Made by a program: the position numbers and the translations under genes. Shown one piece after another: positions 1 through 5,424 of a DNA stretch of 5,427 nucleotides. The notes under the pieces are model-generated. The model had not been told where the DNA came from. It searched no databases and was given only the letters and a program-made list of their open reading frames with translations. The stretch is from RUG721 sp040307385 (lineage in GTDB: Bacteria; Actinomycetota; Coriobacteriia; Coriobacteriales; Atopobiaceae): contig JAWRJQ010000004.1 of the NCBI GenBank assembly GCA_040307385.1, positions 1-5,427 on the forward strand, in the 5' to 3' direction. Positions within the stretch are counted from its first letter, which is position 1. Each line of letters begins with the position of its first letter.

Positions 1-5
1 AAGTG

Positions 6-14
6 TGCTATGCT
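6..14 (+). promoter_or_regulatory. Candidate extended -10 promoter element of the tRNA-Leu gene
   Basis: The bases TGC followed by TATGCT (hexamer at 9-14) resemble an extended -10 element of a housekeeping sigma factor. The hexamer ends 11 bases before the first base of the mature tRNA. Transcription would therefore start around position 20-22, leaving only a few bases of 5' leader, as is common for tRNA genes. The matching -35 element would lie before the window and cannot be seen. This is inferred from position and sequence only. Confidence 0.45.
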
Positions 15-25
15 CATTAAGCCAT

Positions 26-115
26 GTCGGAGTGGCGGAATTGGCAGACGCGCTAGCTTGAGGTGCTAGTGACTACACAACGGTCGTGCGGGTTCAAGTC
101 CCGCCTCCGACACCA
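26..115 (+). tRNA. tRNA-Leu, anticodon GAG
   Basis: A class II tRNA folds cleanly here. The acceptor stem pairs GTCGGAG (26-32) with CTCCGAC (105-111), followed by discriminator A112 and an encoded CCA at 113-115. The anticodon stem pairs CTAGC (53-57) with GCTAG (65-69) around the loop TTGAGGT, giving anticodon GAG at 60-62, which reads CUC and CUU leucine codons. A long variable arm occupies 70-87, with a short stem of GAC (71-73) and GTC (83-85). This arm is typical of tRNA-Leu. The T arm pairs GCGGG (88-92) with CCCGC (100-104) around TTCAAGT. The D arm carries the usual AATTGGCAGA loop. No intron or defect is visible. Confidence 0.97.
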
Positions 116-124
116 GACTCACCG

Positions 125-146
125 CGAGCCCTTCGGGGCTCGTTTT
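125..146 (+). terminator. Intrinsic terminator after tRNA-Leu
   Basis: A perfect 7-bp stem of CGAGCCC (125-131) and GGGCTCG (136-142) closes a TTCG tetraloop (132-135) and is followed by TTTT (143-146). The UUCG loop makes this a very stable hairpin. It begins 10 bases after the tRNA CCA end, so it most likely ends the tRNA transcript and separates it from the phosphatase gene. The T tract is short but the geometry is that of a rho-independent terminator. Confidence 0.85.
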
Positions 147-196
147 GGTATCGCGGCACCTTTTGGACGAGCATGCGGTTTCCCACACTGCCGCCA

Positions 197-225
197 CAGA
201 CACCGAGGCGTGCGTGCGCTACGAT
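197..225 (+). promoter_or_regulatory. Candidate housekeeping promoter of the phosphatase gene
   Basis: CAGACA (197-202) matches TTGACA at four of six positions. It lies 17 bases before TACGAT (220-225), which matches TATAAT at four of six. Transcription would begin near position 232, giving a very short leader before the purine-rich ribosome binding site. The site lies between the tRNA terminator and the start codon, where a promoter is needed. The rest of the 147-248 spacer shows nothing else I can support. Matches of this quality occur by chance, so this is a candidate only. Confidence 0.35.
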
Positions 226-234
226 AAGGTGGCC

Positions 235-244
235 GGAAAGGGGG
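235..244 (+). promoter_or_regulatory. Ribosome binding site of the phosphatase gene
   Basis: The purine run GGAAAGGGGG ends four bases before the ATG at 249. It is a good Shine-Dalgarno-like stretch and supports that start over any later ATG or GTG. Confidence 0.6.
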
Positions 245-248
245 TGCC

Positions 249-2081
249 ATGGCCAGGGAAGCATACAGCGAGGCAGATATCCGCGAGCTCGAGGCGCAGA
301 TCGCCCGCCTCACGCGCGCCAACATGCGCCTCGCGGGCGCGCTCGACATCGTGCTCGAGACGCTCGACTCCGAGAACGTGGCCACGCTCTTCGACCGTGT
401 GCTCGACAAGCTCGCCGAAACCTTCGGCGCCGACGGCACGCTCGTCTACTTTGCCGCATCCGACGGCTTCCACCTGCGCGGCGTGAGCGAATCGCTCGCC
501 AAGCTCGCCATTCCCGGGTTCATGGATTTCGGTCGCGCCATCGAGGCGCTCGCCGCCCGCGAGGGCCATGCCCTGCGCCTGCGGGTGAACCCTCCTGCCG
601 TCGAGGCTCTGCGCGCCGGAGCGCTCGTCACCCGCGAGGTGGTGCGCGAGGACACCGGCGCGTCCTTCTCCATCGAATGCGGCCTTCTTCCGCCGTTCAC
701 CTCGTTCTTCTGCGTGCCGGTGTGGTTCGGCGGGCAGGTGATCTCCATCATCGAGGTGGGGTGGCTGCGCCCGCACGCCATGCTCGAGGATGACGCGCAG
801 CTGCTCGATTCGGTGGCAAGCTACCTCGGCGTGCAGCTCATGGGCGCCTTCACGGCCATGCGCGCCCAACGCTCCGAGCGACTCCTGCGTCTTGGCTCCG
901 AGCTGCGCGAAAAGCTCATAGCGGTCACCGACGGCGATGATCTGGGCGCCGTGGAGCATCTCGAGGAGATCTGGGAGCAGGCGGCGGATCGCCTCAAGGC
1001 CCAGATGCTTCCCGTGCACGAGAACAGCCACGCGCGCCACGTGATGCTCGAGCTGCCCGGCAACGATCTGCGCGTCATGCCCTTCGACCTCGACACGCTC
1101 GTGCACGACCATCGCCAGGACGGCGTGGCGATCGTGCCCATCGAGGCCGGCTCCAGCGTGGGCCGGTGGCTCGACGAGCAGAGCGAGCCGGCCATCGGCG
1201 AGCTCGTCGACATGGGCGTCATCGCCGATGTGCGGCGCTGCTTCTTGCTGCTGCGTCCTGCGGGAGCCGAGCCCTTCGACGCCGACGAACGCGCCTTTCT
1301 GCTGCGCCTGGCGCAGGATTCCCTCGAGATCGCCCTCGGCGAGGTTGCCCGCGAGCAGGACAAGCGCATCGCCCAGGCCCTCATGAGCGGCATGAAGAGC
1401 GAGCTGCAGACCGTGGAGGGCATCTCCGCGCGCGGCATCTACTCGTCCGCCACCGCTTCGGCGTTCGTGGGCGGCGACTTCTACGACCTCATCCGCCTGC
1501 CCGAGCGCCGCGCCTGCGTCATCATGGGCGACGTTTCGGGCAAGGGCGTCGAGGCGGCGTCCGTTTCGGCCGCTGTACGCACGGCGCTCGGAGCGTATGC
1601 GTGGGAGGGCCTCTCGCCCGCGCGCATGGTGCGCACCCTGAACGACTTCCTCATGGGCTTCTCGCGCATCGAGACCTTCGCCACGTTGTTCGTGGGCCTG
1701 ATCGACCTGGCCCGGGGCACCATCACGTACTGCTCTGCGGGCCACCCGCCTGCGGTGCTCGTGCGCGGCGGCGAGCTCTCCACCCTCGACGTGCAGTCGG
1801 GCGTGGTGGGCGCCTTCGCCGACATGGTCTACCGTGACGGCGTGCAGCGCATCTTCAAAGACGACCTGCTGCTGCTCTACACCGATGGAACCACCGAGGC
1901 GAGAAACCCCGCCGGCGCGTTCTTCGGCGAGGACGGCCTTGCGGATGCGGTGCTCGCCGAGGTTCCCTGCGGCTTCAACGGGCTGCTCGACCGCCTGCTC
2001 GCCCGTCTCGACGCCTTTACCGAACAGCGCCTCGAAGACGATGTGGCGCTCGTGGCGCTGCGCTTCGACACCGTGGGCTGA
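249..2081 (+). CDS. GAF-domain SpoIIE/RsbU-type PP2C serine phosphatase
   Basis: This is predicted to be a cytosolic, metal-dependent phosphatase that removes phosphate from serine on a STAS-domain protein, the activating step of partner-switching systems. The catalytic domain spans about residues 390-608 and keeps the family motifs: GGDFYD (408-413), GDVSGKG (427-433), SAGHPP (496-501), YTDGTTEAR (544-552) and EDDVAL (596-601). The likely metal-binding aspartates are Asp410, Asp428, Asp546 and Asp598. Residues 8-35 look like a helical or coiled-coil lead-in. Residues 36-200 and about 215-365 resemble two divergent GAF sensory segments, the second being weaker. Residues 366-390 match the helical linker that precedes the phosphatase in RsbU-like proteins. 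No signal peptide or membrane segment is visible. The signal sensed cannot be told from sequence. The next gene, 59 bases on, encodes the probable substrate. The domain call is firm; the GAF labels and the partner are inferred. Confidence 0.93.
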   Translation: MAREAYSEADIRELEAQIARLTRANMRLAGALDIVLETLDSENVATLFDRVLDKLAETFGADGTLVYFAASDGFHLRGVSESLAKLAIPGFMDFGRAIEALAAREGHALRLRVNPPAVEALRAGALVTREVVREDTGASFSIECGLLPPFTSFFCVPVWFGGQVISIIEVGWLRPHAMLEDDAQLLDSVASYLGVQLMGAFTAMRAQRSERLLRLGSELREKLIAVTDGDDLGAVEHLEEIWEQAADRLKAQMLPVHENSHARHVMLELPGNDLRVMPFDLDTLVHDHRQDGVAIVPIEAGSSVGRWLDEQSEPAIGELVDMGVIADVRRCFLLLRPAGAEPFDADERAFLLRLAQDSLEIALGEVAREQDKRIAQALMSGMKSELQTVEGISARGIYSSATASAFVGGDFYDLIRLPERRACVIMGDVSGKGVEAASVSAAVRTALGAYAWEGLSPARMVRTLNDFLMGFSRIETFATLFVGLIDLARGTITYCSAGHPPAVLVRGGELSTLDVQSGVVGAFADMVYRDGVQRIFKDDLLLLYTDGTTEARNPAGAFFGEDGLADAVLAEVPCGFNGLLDRLLARLDAFTEQRLEDDVALVALRFDTVG

Positions 2082-2124
2082 TTTCCGCCGCCTGCAGCTT
2101 CCACCTGAATAGAACGCCTGCATG

Positions 2125-2138
2125 TGGGAACAATCCCA
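2125..2138 (+). promoter_or_regulatory. Small inverted repeat at the ribosome binding site of the STAS-kinase gene
   Basis: TGGGA (2125-2129) and TCCCA (2134-2138) pair around a four-base loop and end two bases before the ATG at 2141. No strong GGAGG-like site is present; the only purine-rich stretch, GTGGGAA, lies inside the left arm. Translation initiation may therefore be weak or depend on ribosomes arriving from the upstream phosphatase gene. A five-base-pair stem is modest, so its effect is uncertain. Confidence 0.35.
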
Positions 2139-2140
2139 GT

Positions 2141-2863
2141 ATGTCTGAACGAACCTGCATAGCCGTGCTGCCTCTCGAAACCGATCTCGATGTGAGGTCG
2201 GTGCCGCGCGTTCGCGCGCAAATCGACCGTCTCATCGCCGATGGCTGCCGCCGCATCATCCTCAACATGGGGGACGTCGCATACATCGACTCCTGCGGCA
2301 TGGGGATGCTCTTCTGCGCGATCAGGCGCATGCGCACGGTGGGCGGACTCATCTCGCTCATCGGCGTGTCGCCCGAGATCTACCGTTCGCTCAAGATCCT
2401 GCGCCTGGTCGAGGTCATGCCCGTCTCGGTTGCGGGCTCCGCCGCCCAGGTTCCCGCGCTCGACATCGATCAGATCCCGCTCTGGCGCACCTCGTTCGCG
2501 GTATCGGCCGATGCCCTCGCCGCCGCGCGCGACCGCATCGCCGAGCTGGTGATGCCGCTGAGGCTCTCGTCCGACGAGGTGTTCGACCTCAAGCTCGCGG
2601 CGGGGGAGGCCCTCGGCAACGCCGTCGACCATACCTGCGCCCGGGGCATCCTCGCGAGCGTCGCCGCCTATGCCGACCGTGTGATCGTGGAGATAAGCGA
2701 TTGCGGCGCGGGCTTCTCGCCCCAGAGCGTCCCGGTGCCCGAGCCCTCATCCGAGCGCGGGCGCGGCATCGCCCTCATGCGGCTGCTCGTCGACGCGGTC
2801 TCCATCGCGCCCAAGCCGTGCGGCACGGGCACCATGGTGCGCATCGTCAAGCTCACGCATTGA
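2141..2863 (+). CDS. STAS domain fused to RsbW/SpoIIAB-type anti-sigma kinase domain
   Basis: Two parts of a partner-switching system are joined in one chain. Residues 1-97 form a STAS domain like RsbV/SpoIIAA. Its phosphorylation motif YIDSCGMGML (48-57) has the Asp-Ser-x-Gly core, making Ser51 the likely phosphoacceptor. After a linker at about 98-117, residues 118-240 form a GHKL ATPase domain like RsbW/SpoIIAB. The N box has Glu156 and Asn160 (GEALGNAVDH, 155-164), the G1 box is DCGAGF (187-192), and the glycine-rich G2 region is ERGRGIALM (205-213). A final GTGTMVRIV strand (228-236) follows. In the family, the kinase uses ATP to phosphorylate the STAS serine and binds a sigma factor when free. 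The SpoIIE-type phosphatase upstream would reverse the phosphorylation. No sigma factor is encoded nearby, so the target is unknown. The ATG at 2141 lacks a strong ribosome binding site, but the STAS fold begins almost at once and no better start is in frame. Confidence 0.9.
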   Translation: MSERTCIAVLPLETDLDVRSVPRVRAQIDRLIADGCRRIILNMGDVAYIDSCGMGMLFCAIRRMRTVGGLISLIGVSPEIYRSLKILRLVEVMPVSVAGSAAQVPALDIDQIPLWRTSFAVSADALAAARDRIAELVMPLRLSSDEVFDLKLAAGEALGNAVDHTCARGILASVAAYADRVIVEISDCGAGFSPQSVPVPEPSSERGRGIALMRLLVDAVSIAPKPCGTGTMVRIVKLTH

Positions 2864-2886
2864 CCCCCATTGGGGGAGATCCCCCA
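2864..2886. promoter_or_regulatory. C5/G5/C5 triple-box element upstream of yjjI (copy 1)
   Basis: Immediately after the TGA of the STAS-kinase gene come three boxes: CCCCC (2864-2868), GGGGG (2872-2876) and CCCCC (2881-2885). The middle box can pair with either neighbour: with the left one as CCCCCA/TTGGGGG, or with the right one as GGGGGA-GA-TCCCCC. A very similar arrangement follows the stop codon of the last gene (5402-5424). No T tract follows, so a simple intrinsic terminator is unlikely. It may be an operator for a DNA-binding regulator or a structured RNA leader for yjjI. I do not recognise the regulator. Confidence 0.55.
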
Positions 2887-2900
2887 GTGCCCGCGAACGG

Positions 2901-2929
2901 TGGAATGCGCACGCCATACAGGGTAGAAT
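2901..2929 (+). promoter_or_regulatory. Weak candidate promoter of the yjjI-yjjW operon
   Basis: TAGAAT (2924-2929) matches the -10 consensus at four of six positions. TGGAAT (2901-2906), 17 bases upstream, matches the -35 consensus at only three of six. A start near 2936 would give a leader of about 35 bases to the ATG at 2972. The triple-box element centred near 2875 would then lie about 60 bases upstream of the start, a position often used by activators. A poor -35 next to an upstream site would fit activator-dependent expression, but this is inference. Confidence 0.35.
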
Positions 2930-2958
2930 GGCTCCGACACCGCAGGAGCTGGGCGAAC

Positions 2959-2964
2959 GGAAGG
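2959..2964 (+). promoter_or_regulatory. Ribosome binding site of yjjI
   Basis: GGAAGG sits seven bases before the ATG at 2972, a good Shine-Dalgarno spacing. It favours this ATG over the overlapping out-of-frame ATG at 2968. Confidence 0.6.
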
Positions 2965-2971
2965 CGCATGC

Positions 2972-4486
2972 ATGGGCGAGTATCTGGATATCATCACCGC
3001 ACGCAACCTCACCTACGGCCAGAAGCTGCTCCGCCTGGCCCAGGCGGCGGAGAACAGCGTGCATCCCATTCCCACCACGCGCGAGTTCGACTGGTTCTTC
3101 GAACGCGATGCCATCTGCGACATGCATGAGGGCAACGCCCCCTATCGCCCGCGCTACATCTGCTGCGACATGGAGCGCTTCGCCCGCCAAGGCTCCGACT
3201 TCCTGCGCCTCGACGCGCCGGAAACCCTTGACGACCTTCTCATGAACCTGCAGATCCTCTACCAGAACGTGCCCTCGGTCACGGGGCGGCCGGTGTATGC
3301 GGGCCAGCTCGACCGCGTGATCGATCCCTTCCTGAGTGGCCTCTCCGATGACGAGGCCATGCCGCGCCTCAAGCGGTTCCTCACCTACATCGACCGCACC
3401 GTCGCATCCGGCTACTGCCATGCCAATCTGGGTCCCGAGGACACGCGCGCCGCCCGCCTGCTTCTGCAGGCCGATGCCGAGGTGCACAACGCTGTTCCCA
3501 ACTTCACGCTCAAGTACGATCCCGAGATCACGCCCGATGACCTTGCGCGTTTCGCTCTCAAGACATCCATGGCCTGCGCGAACCCGGCCTATGCCAACGA
3601 TCGCCTGCTGCGCGGCATCTATCCACCGGCCGCAGACGGTCCGCACGATTCCTACACGGTCGTCTCATGCTACAACGTGCTTCCCATCCGAGGCGGCGCG
3701 TACTGCCTCGACCGCGTGAAGCTCTCCCAGCTGGCCGACCTCGCCACGGGCATCGATCATTTCCTGGACGAGCTGTTGCCGTCGGCTACGGCCGCCCTGC
3801 TCGACTACATGAACGCGCGCGTGAGGTTTCTCGTCGAAGATTCCAACTTCTTCCAGACGTCGTTCCTCGTGCGCGAGGGGCTCATCGAGCGCGAGCGTTT
3901 CTGCGGCATGTTCGGCGTCATCGGCATGCACGAGTGCGTGGAGAAGCTCCTGGGCGAGGGGCGCGCGTACGGCACCGATCCCGAGGCCAACGACCTGGCC
4001 GACCGGATCATGCAGCGGATCGACGCGCAGGTCGCGGCGTTTCCCGCCGTGTACGGCGAGGTGGGCGGCGGCCGCTATATGCTGCACGCGCAGGCAGGCT
4101 TCGGCGATCAGGCGGCCTCCACGCCGGGCGTGCGCATCCGCGTGGGTTCCGAACCCGAGGTGTTTTTCGACCATATCCGCCACAGCGCGCGCATGCACCG
4201 CTTCTTCACGTGCGGCGTCAGCGATATCTTTCCCGTTGAGCCGACGGCATCCCATAACGTGGACGCCCTGCTCGACGTGGTGAAGGGTGCCTTCGCGGTG
4301 GGCGACACGTACCTTTCGTTCTATCCGAGCGACTCCGATCTGGTGCGCATCACGGGCTTTCTGGTGAAGCGTTCGGAGATGGAGAAGTTCGCCCGCGGCG
4401 AGGCGGTGCTCGCCGATACGAGCCACGACGGCGAGGGCAACTGGCGCGCCAACGCCCTGGCCGATCGCAAGGTGCGTCTGGGATAG
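2972..4486 (+). CDS. yjjI: YjjI-family glycyl radical enzyme
   Basis: This matches the YjjI family of glycyl radical enzymes, known from Escherichia coli, whose members are near 500 residues and much shorter than pyruvate formate-lyase (about 760). The glycyl radical site is in VRITGFLVKR (458-467), which fits the R-[VI]-x-G-[FYW] pattern and makes Gly462 the radical carrier, 42 residues from the end. Cys233 in VVSCYNVLP (230-238) is a candidate for the thiyl-radical cysteine; Cys311 in ERFCGMFGVIGMHE (308-321) is an alternative. The N-terminal stretches GNAPYRPRYI (54-63) and NVPSVTGRPVYAGQLDRVI (99-117) are what I recall as family hallmarks. The protein should be cytosolic and active only without oxygen, after activation by the YjjW homologue encoded next. 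I know of no firmly established substrate. In E. coli the pair lies by the deoxyribonucleoside (deoCABD) genes, but no such gene is seen here. Family assignment is from memory of motifs, not a search. Confidence 0.85.
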   Translation: MGEYLDIITARNLTYGQKLLRLAQAAENSVHPIPTTREFDWFFERDAICDMHEGNAPYRPRYICCDMERFARQGSDFLRLDAPETLDDLLMNLQILYQNVPSVTGRPVYAGQLDRVIDPFLSGLSDDEAMPRLKRFLTYIDRTVASGYCHANLGPEDTRAARLLLQADAEVHNAVPNFTLKYDPEITPDDLARFALKTSMACANPAYANDRLLRGIYPPAADGPHDSYTVVSCYNVLPIRGGAYCLDRVKLSQLADLATGIDHFLDELLPSATAALLDYMNARVRFLVEDSNFFQTSFLVREGLIERERFCGMFGVIGMHECVEKLLGEGRAYGTDPEANDLADRIMQRIDAQVAAFPAVYGEVGGGRYMLHAQAGFGDQAASTPGVRIRVGSEPEVFFDHIRHSARMHRFFTCGVSDIFPVEPTASHNVDALLDVVKGAFAVGDTYLSFYPSDSDLVRITGFLVKRSEMEKFARGEAVLADTSHDGEGNWRANALADRKVRLG

Positions 4487-4497
4487 GGAAGCGGGGC

Positions 4498-4530
4498 GCG
4501 CCTGCGGCGCAGAGGGCGCCGTGTCTGCGC
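4498..4530 (+). other. GC-rich hairpins between yjjI and yjjW
   Basis: The 69-base spacer contains two overlapping stems. GCGCC (4498-4502) pairs with GGCGC (4506-4510) around a three-base loop. GCGCAGA (4507-4513) pairs perfectly with TCTGCGC (4524-4530) around a ten-base loop that itself contains GGCGCC. They share bases 4507-4510, so only one forms at a time. There is no T tract, so this is not a standard intrinsic terminator. It may stabilise the yjjI message or damp expression of the activase, which is normally needed in small amounts. Confidence 0.4.
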
Positions 4531-4543
4531 GGGGCCGCGTCAC

Positions 4544-4551
4544 GGGAGGGG
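4544..4551 (+). promoter_or_regulatory. Ribosome binding site of yjjW
   Basis: GGGAGGGG contains a full GGAGG core ending six bases before the ATG at 4556. It is the strongest ribosome binding site in the window and fixes the activase start. It also lies outside the upstream hairpin stems and so should be accessible. Confidence 0.7.
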
Positions 4552-4555
4552 TGCC

Positions 4556-5395
4556 ATGCCAACGCGCGCACCGATCAACAAGATCATTCCGTTCTCGCTG
4601 GTGGATGGGCCGGGCAGCCGCTGCTCCATCTTCCTGCAGGGGTGCAACATCGCGTGCGCGTACTGCCACAACCCCGAGACGCAGCGCCTGTGCGTTTCGT
4701 GCGGCGCGTGCGTTGCGCATTGCCCTGCCGGTGCCCTGCGCATCGAGGGCGGGCGCGTTATGTGGGATCGGGACGCCTGCGTGCAGTGCGACACGTGCAT
4801 CCGCGTGTGCCCGCACCGTGCGAGTCCCAAGGTCATGTGGATGGACGCCGACGAGGTGTTCCGCATCGTGCGCTCCTATCAGCCCTTCATCCGCGGCATC
4901 ACGGTGTCGGGCGGCGAGTGCATGCTGCAGCCCGGCTTCGTGCGCGAGCTCTTCGCACGCTGCCGCGCTGCGGGCCTGGGAACGCTCATCGACTCCAACG
5001 GATGCGTGGACTTCTCGGCATATCCCGACCTGCTCGCCGTCACCGATGGCGTCATGCTCGATGTGAAGTCATGGGATGCGGACGTGTTCATGCGCCTGAC
5101 GGGAGCCGGAAACGGCGTGGTCAAACGCAACCTCGCCTATCTGGCCGAGCGGGACAAGATCGAGGAGCTGCGCATCGTGGCGGTTCCCGGCCGGACCGAC
5201 CCGGAGCGCACCATCGCCCGCGTCGCCGAGGTTTTGGGGGCGCGCGCGGCGACGACCACGCTGAAGATCATCGCATTCCGACCGTTCGGCGTGGTGGGGG
5301 AGCTTGCCGACATGCCTGCTCCCGCCGATGAGCGCATGGCCGAACTCGAGGCGCTCGCCCACGCCGCCGGCTTCGGAGACGTGCAGGTTCGCTAG
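4556..5395 (+). CDS. yjjW: YjjW-family radical SAM glycyl radical enzyme activase
   Basis: This enzyme is predicted to cleave S-adenosylmethionine to a 5'-deoxyadenosyl radical and abstract hydrogen from Gly462 of the YjjI protein encoded upstream. The radical SAM motif Cys30-x3-Cys34-x2-Cys37 binds the catalytic [4Fe-4S] cluster, and SGGE (118-121) is the usual SAM-contacting motif. Between them is a ferredoxin-like insert with two CxxCxxCxxxCP motifs, Cys46/49/52/56 and Cys75/78/81/85, expected to hold two more [4Fe-4S] clusters. Such inserts are typical of glycyl radical activases other than the pyruvate formate-lyase and ribonucleotide reductase activases. LIDSNG (144-149) and MLDVKSWD (167-174) are further activase-like segments. 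At 279 residues the length agrees with E. coli YjjW (about 287), with no sign of truncation. It follows yjjI by 69 bases and is probably co-transcribed. The activase class is firm; the YjjW label follows from the pairing and overall layout. Confidence 0.9.
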   Translation: MPTRAPINKIIPFSLVDGPGSRCSIFLQGCNIACAYCHNPETQRLCVSCGACVAHCPAGALRIEGGRVMWDRDACVQCDTCIRVCPHRASPKVMWMDADEVFRIVRSYQPFIRGITVSGGECMLQPGFVRELFARCRAAGLGTLIDSNGCVDFSAYPDLLAVTDGVMLDVKSWDADVFMRLTGAGNGVVKRNLAYLAERDKIEELRIVAVPGRTDPERTIARVAEVLGARAATTTLKIIAFRPFGVVGELADMPAPADERMAELEALAHAAGFGDVQVR

Positions 5396-5401
5396 CGGGT
5401 A

Positions 5402-5424
5402 CCCCCACACGGGGAGTATCCCCC
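5402..5424. promoter_or_regulatory. C5/G4/C5 triple-box element after yjjW (copy 2)
   Basis: Six bases after the yjjW stop codon lie CCCCC (5402-5406), GGGG (5411-5414) and CCCCC (5420-5424), the last followed by AA. Order, orientation and spacing resemble the element at 2864-2886: the outer C boxes start 18 bases apart here and 17 there, and both contain a GGGGAG-like middle and an ATCCCCCA end. The middle box can pair with either side. The window ends three bases later, so whether a gene starts downstream cannot be seen. Confidence 0.5.

Noticed and set aside
26..146. tRNA-Leu gene as an integration site for a mobile element
   Set aside because: tRNA 3' ends are common attachment sites, but no integrase, transposase or direct repeat of the tRNA 3' end is visible downstream, and the following genes look chromosomal.
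219..2123. A 634-codon open reading frame on the - strand across the phosphatase gene
   Set aside because: Its translation is rich in His, Ala, Arg and Glu with no recognisable motif, and it is the mirror of a gene with intact catalytic motifs. Long antisense frames are expected in GC-rich coding DNA.
2829..2840. Perfect 12-base palindrome GCACCATGGTGC
   Set aside because: It lies inside the conserved kinase G3-like strand (Gly-Thr-Met-Val) and is explained by coding. No partner copy is seen.
2864..2886. The C/G/C box element as an intrinsic terminator of the STAS-kinase gene
   Set aside because: The stems could form, but no T tract follows either possible hairpin and the copy after yjjW also lacks one. 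A regulatory role fits better, though termination is not fully excluded.
2968..2970. Alternative ATG four bases before the yjjI start
   Set aside because: It is out of frame with the conserved protein and too close to the GGAAGG site. The in-frame ATG at 2972 has better spacing.
2972..4486. Pyruvate formate-lyase or anaerobic ribonucleotide reductase (NrdD)
   Set aside because: The protein is far shorter than pyruvate formate-lyase and lacks its adjacent Cys-Cys active-site pair. It also lacks the C-terminal zinc-binding cysteine cluster expected of NrdD. The activase carries a double ferredoxin insert, unlike the activases of those two enzymes.
3665..4816. A 383-codon - strand open reading frame spanning the end of yjjI and the start of yjjW
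   Set aside because: It crosses two well-supported genes and their spacer, and has low-complexity composition with no domain signal. It is a GC-driven shadow.
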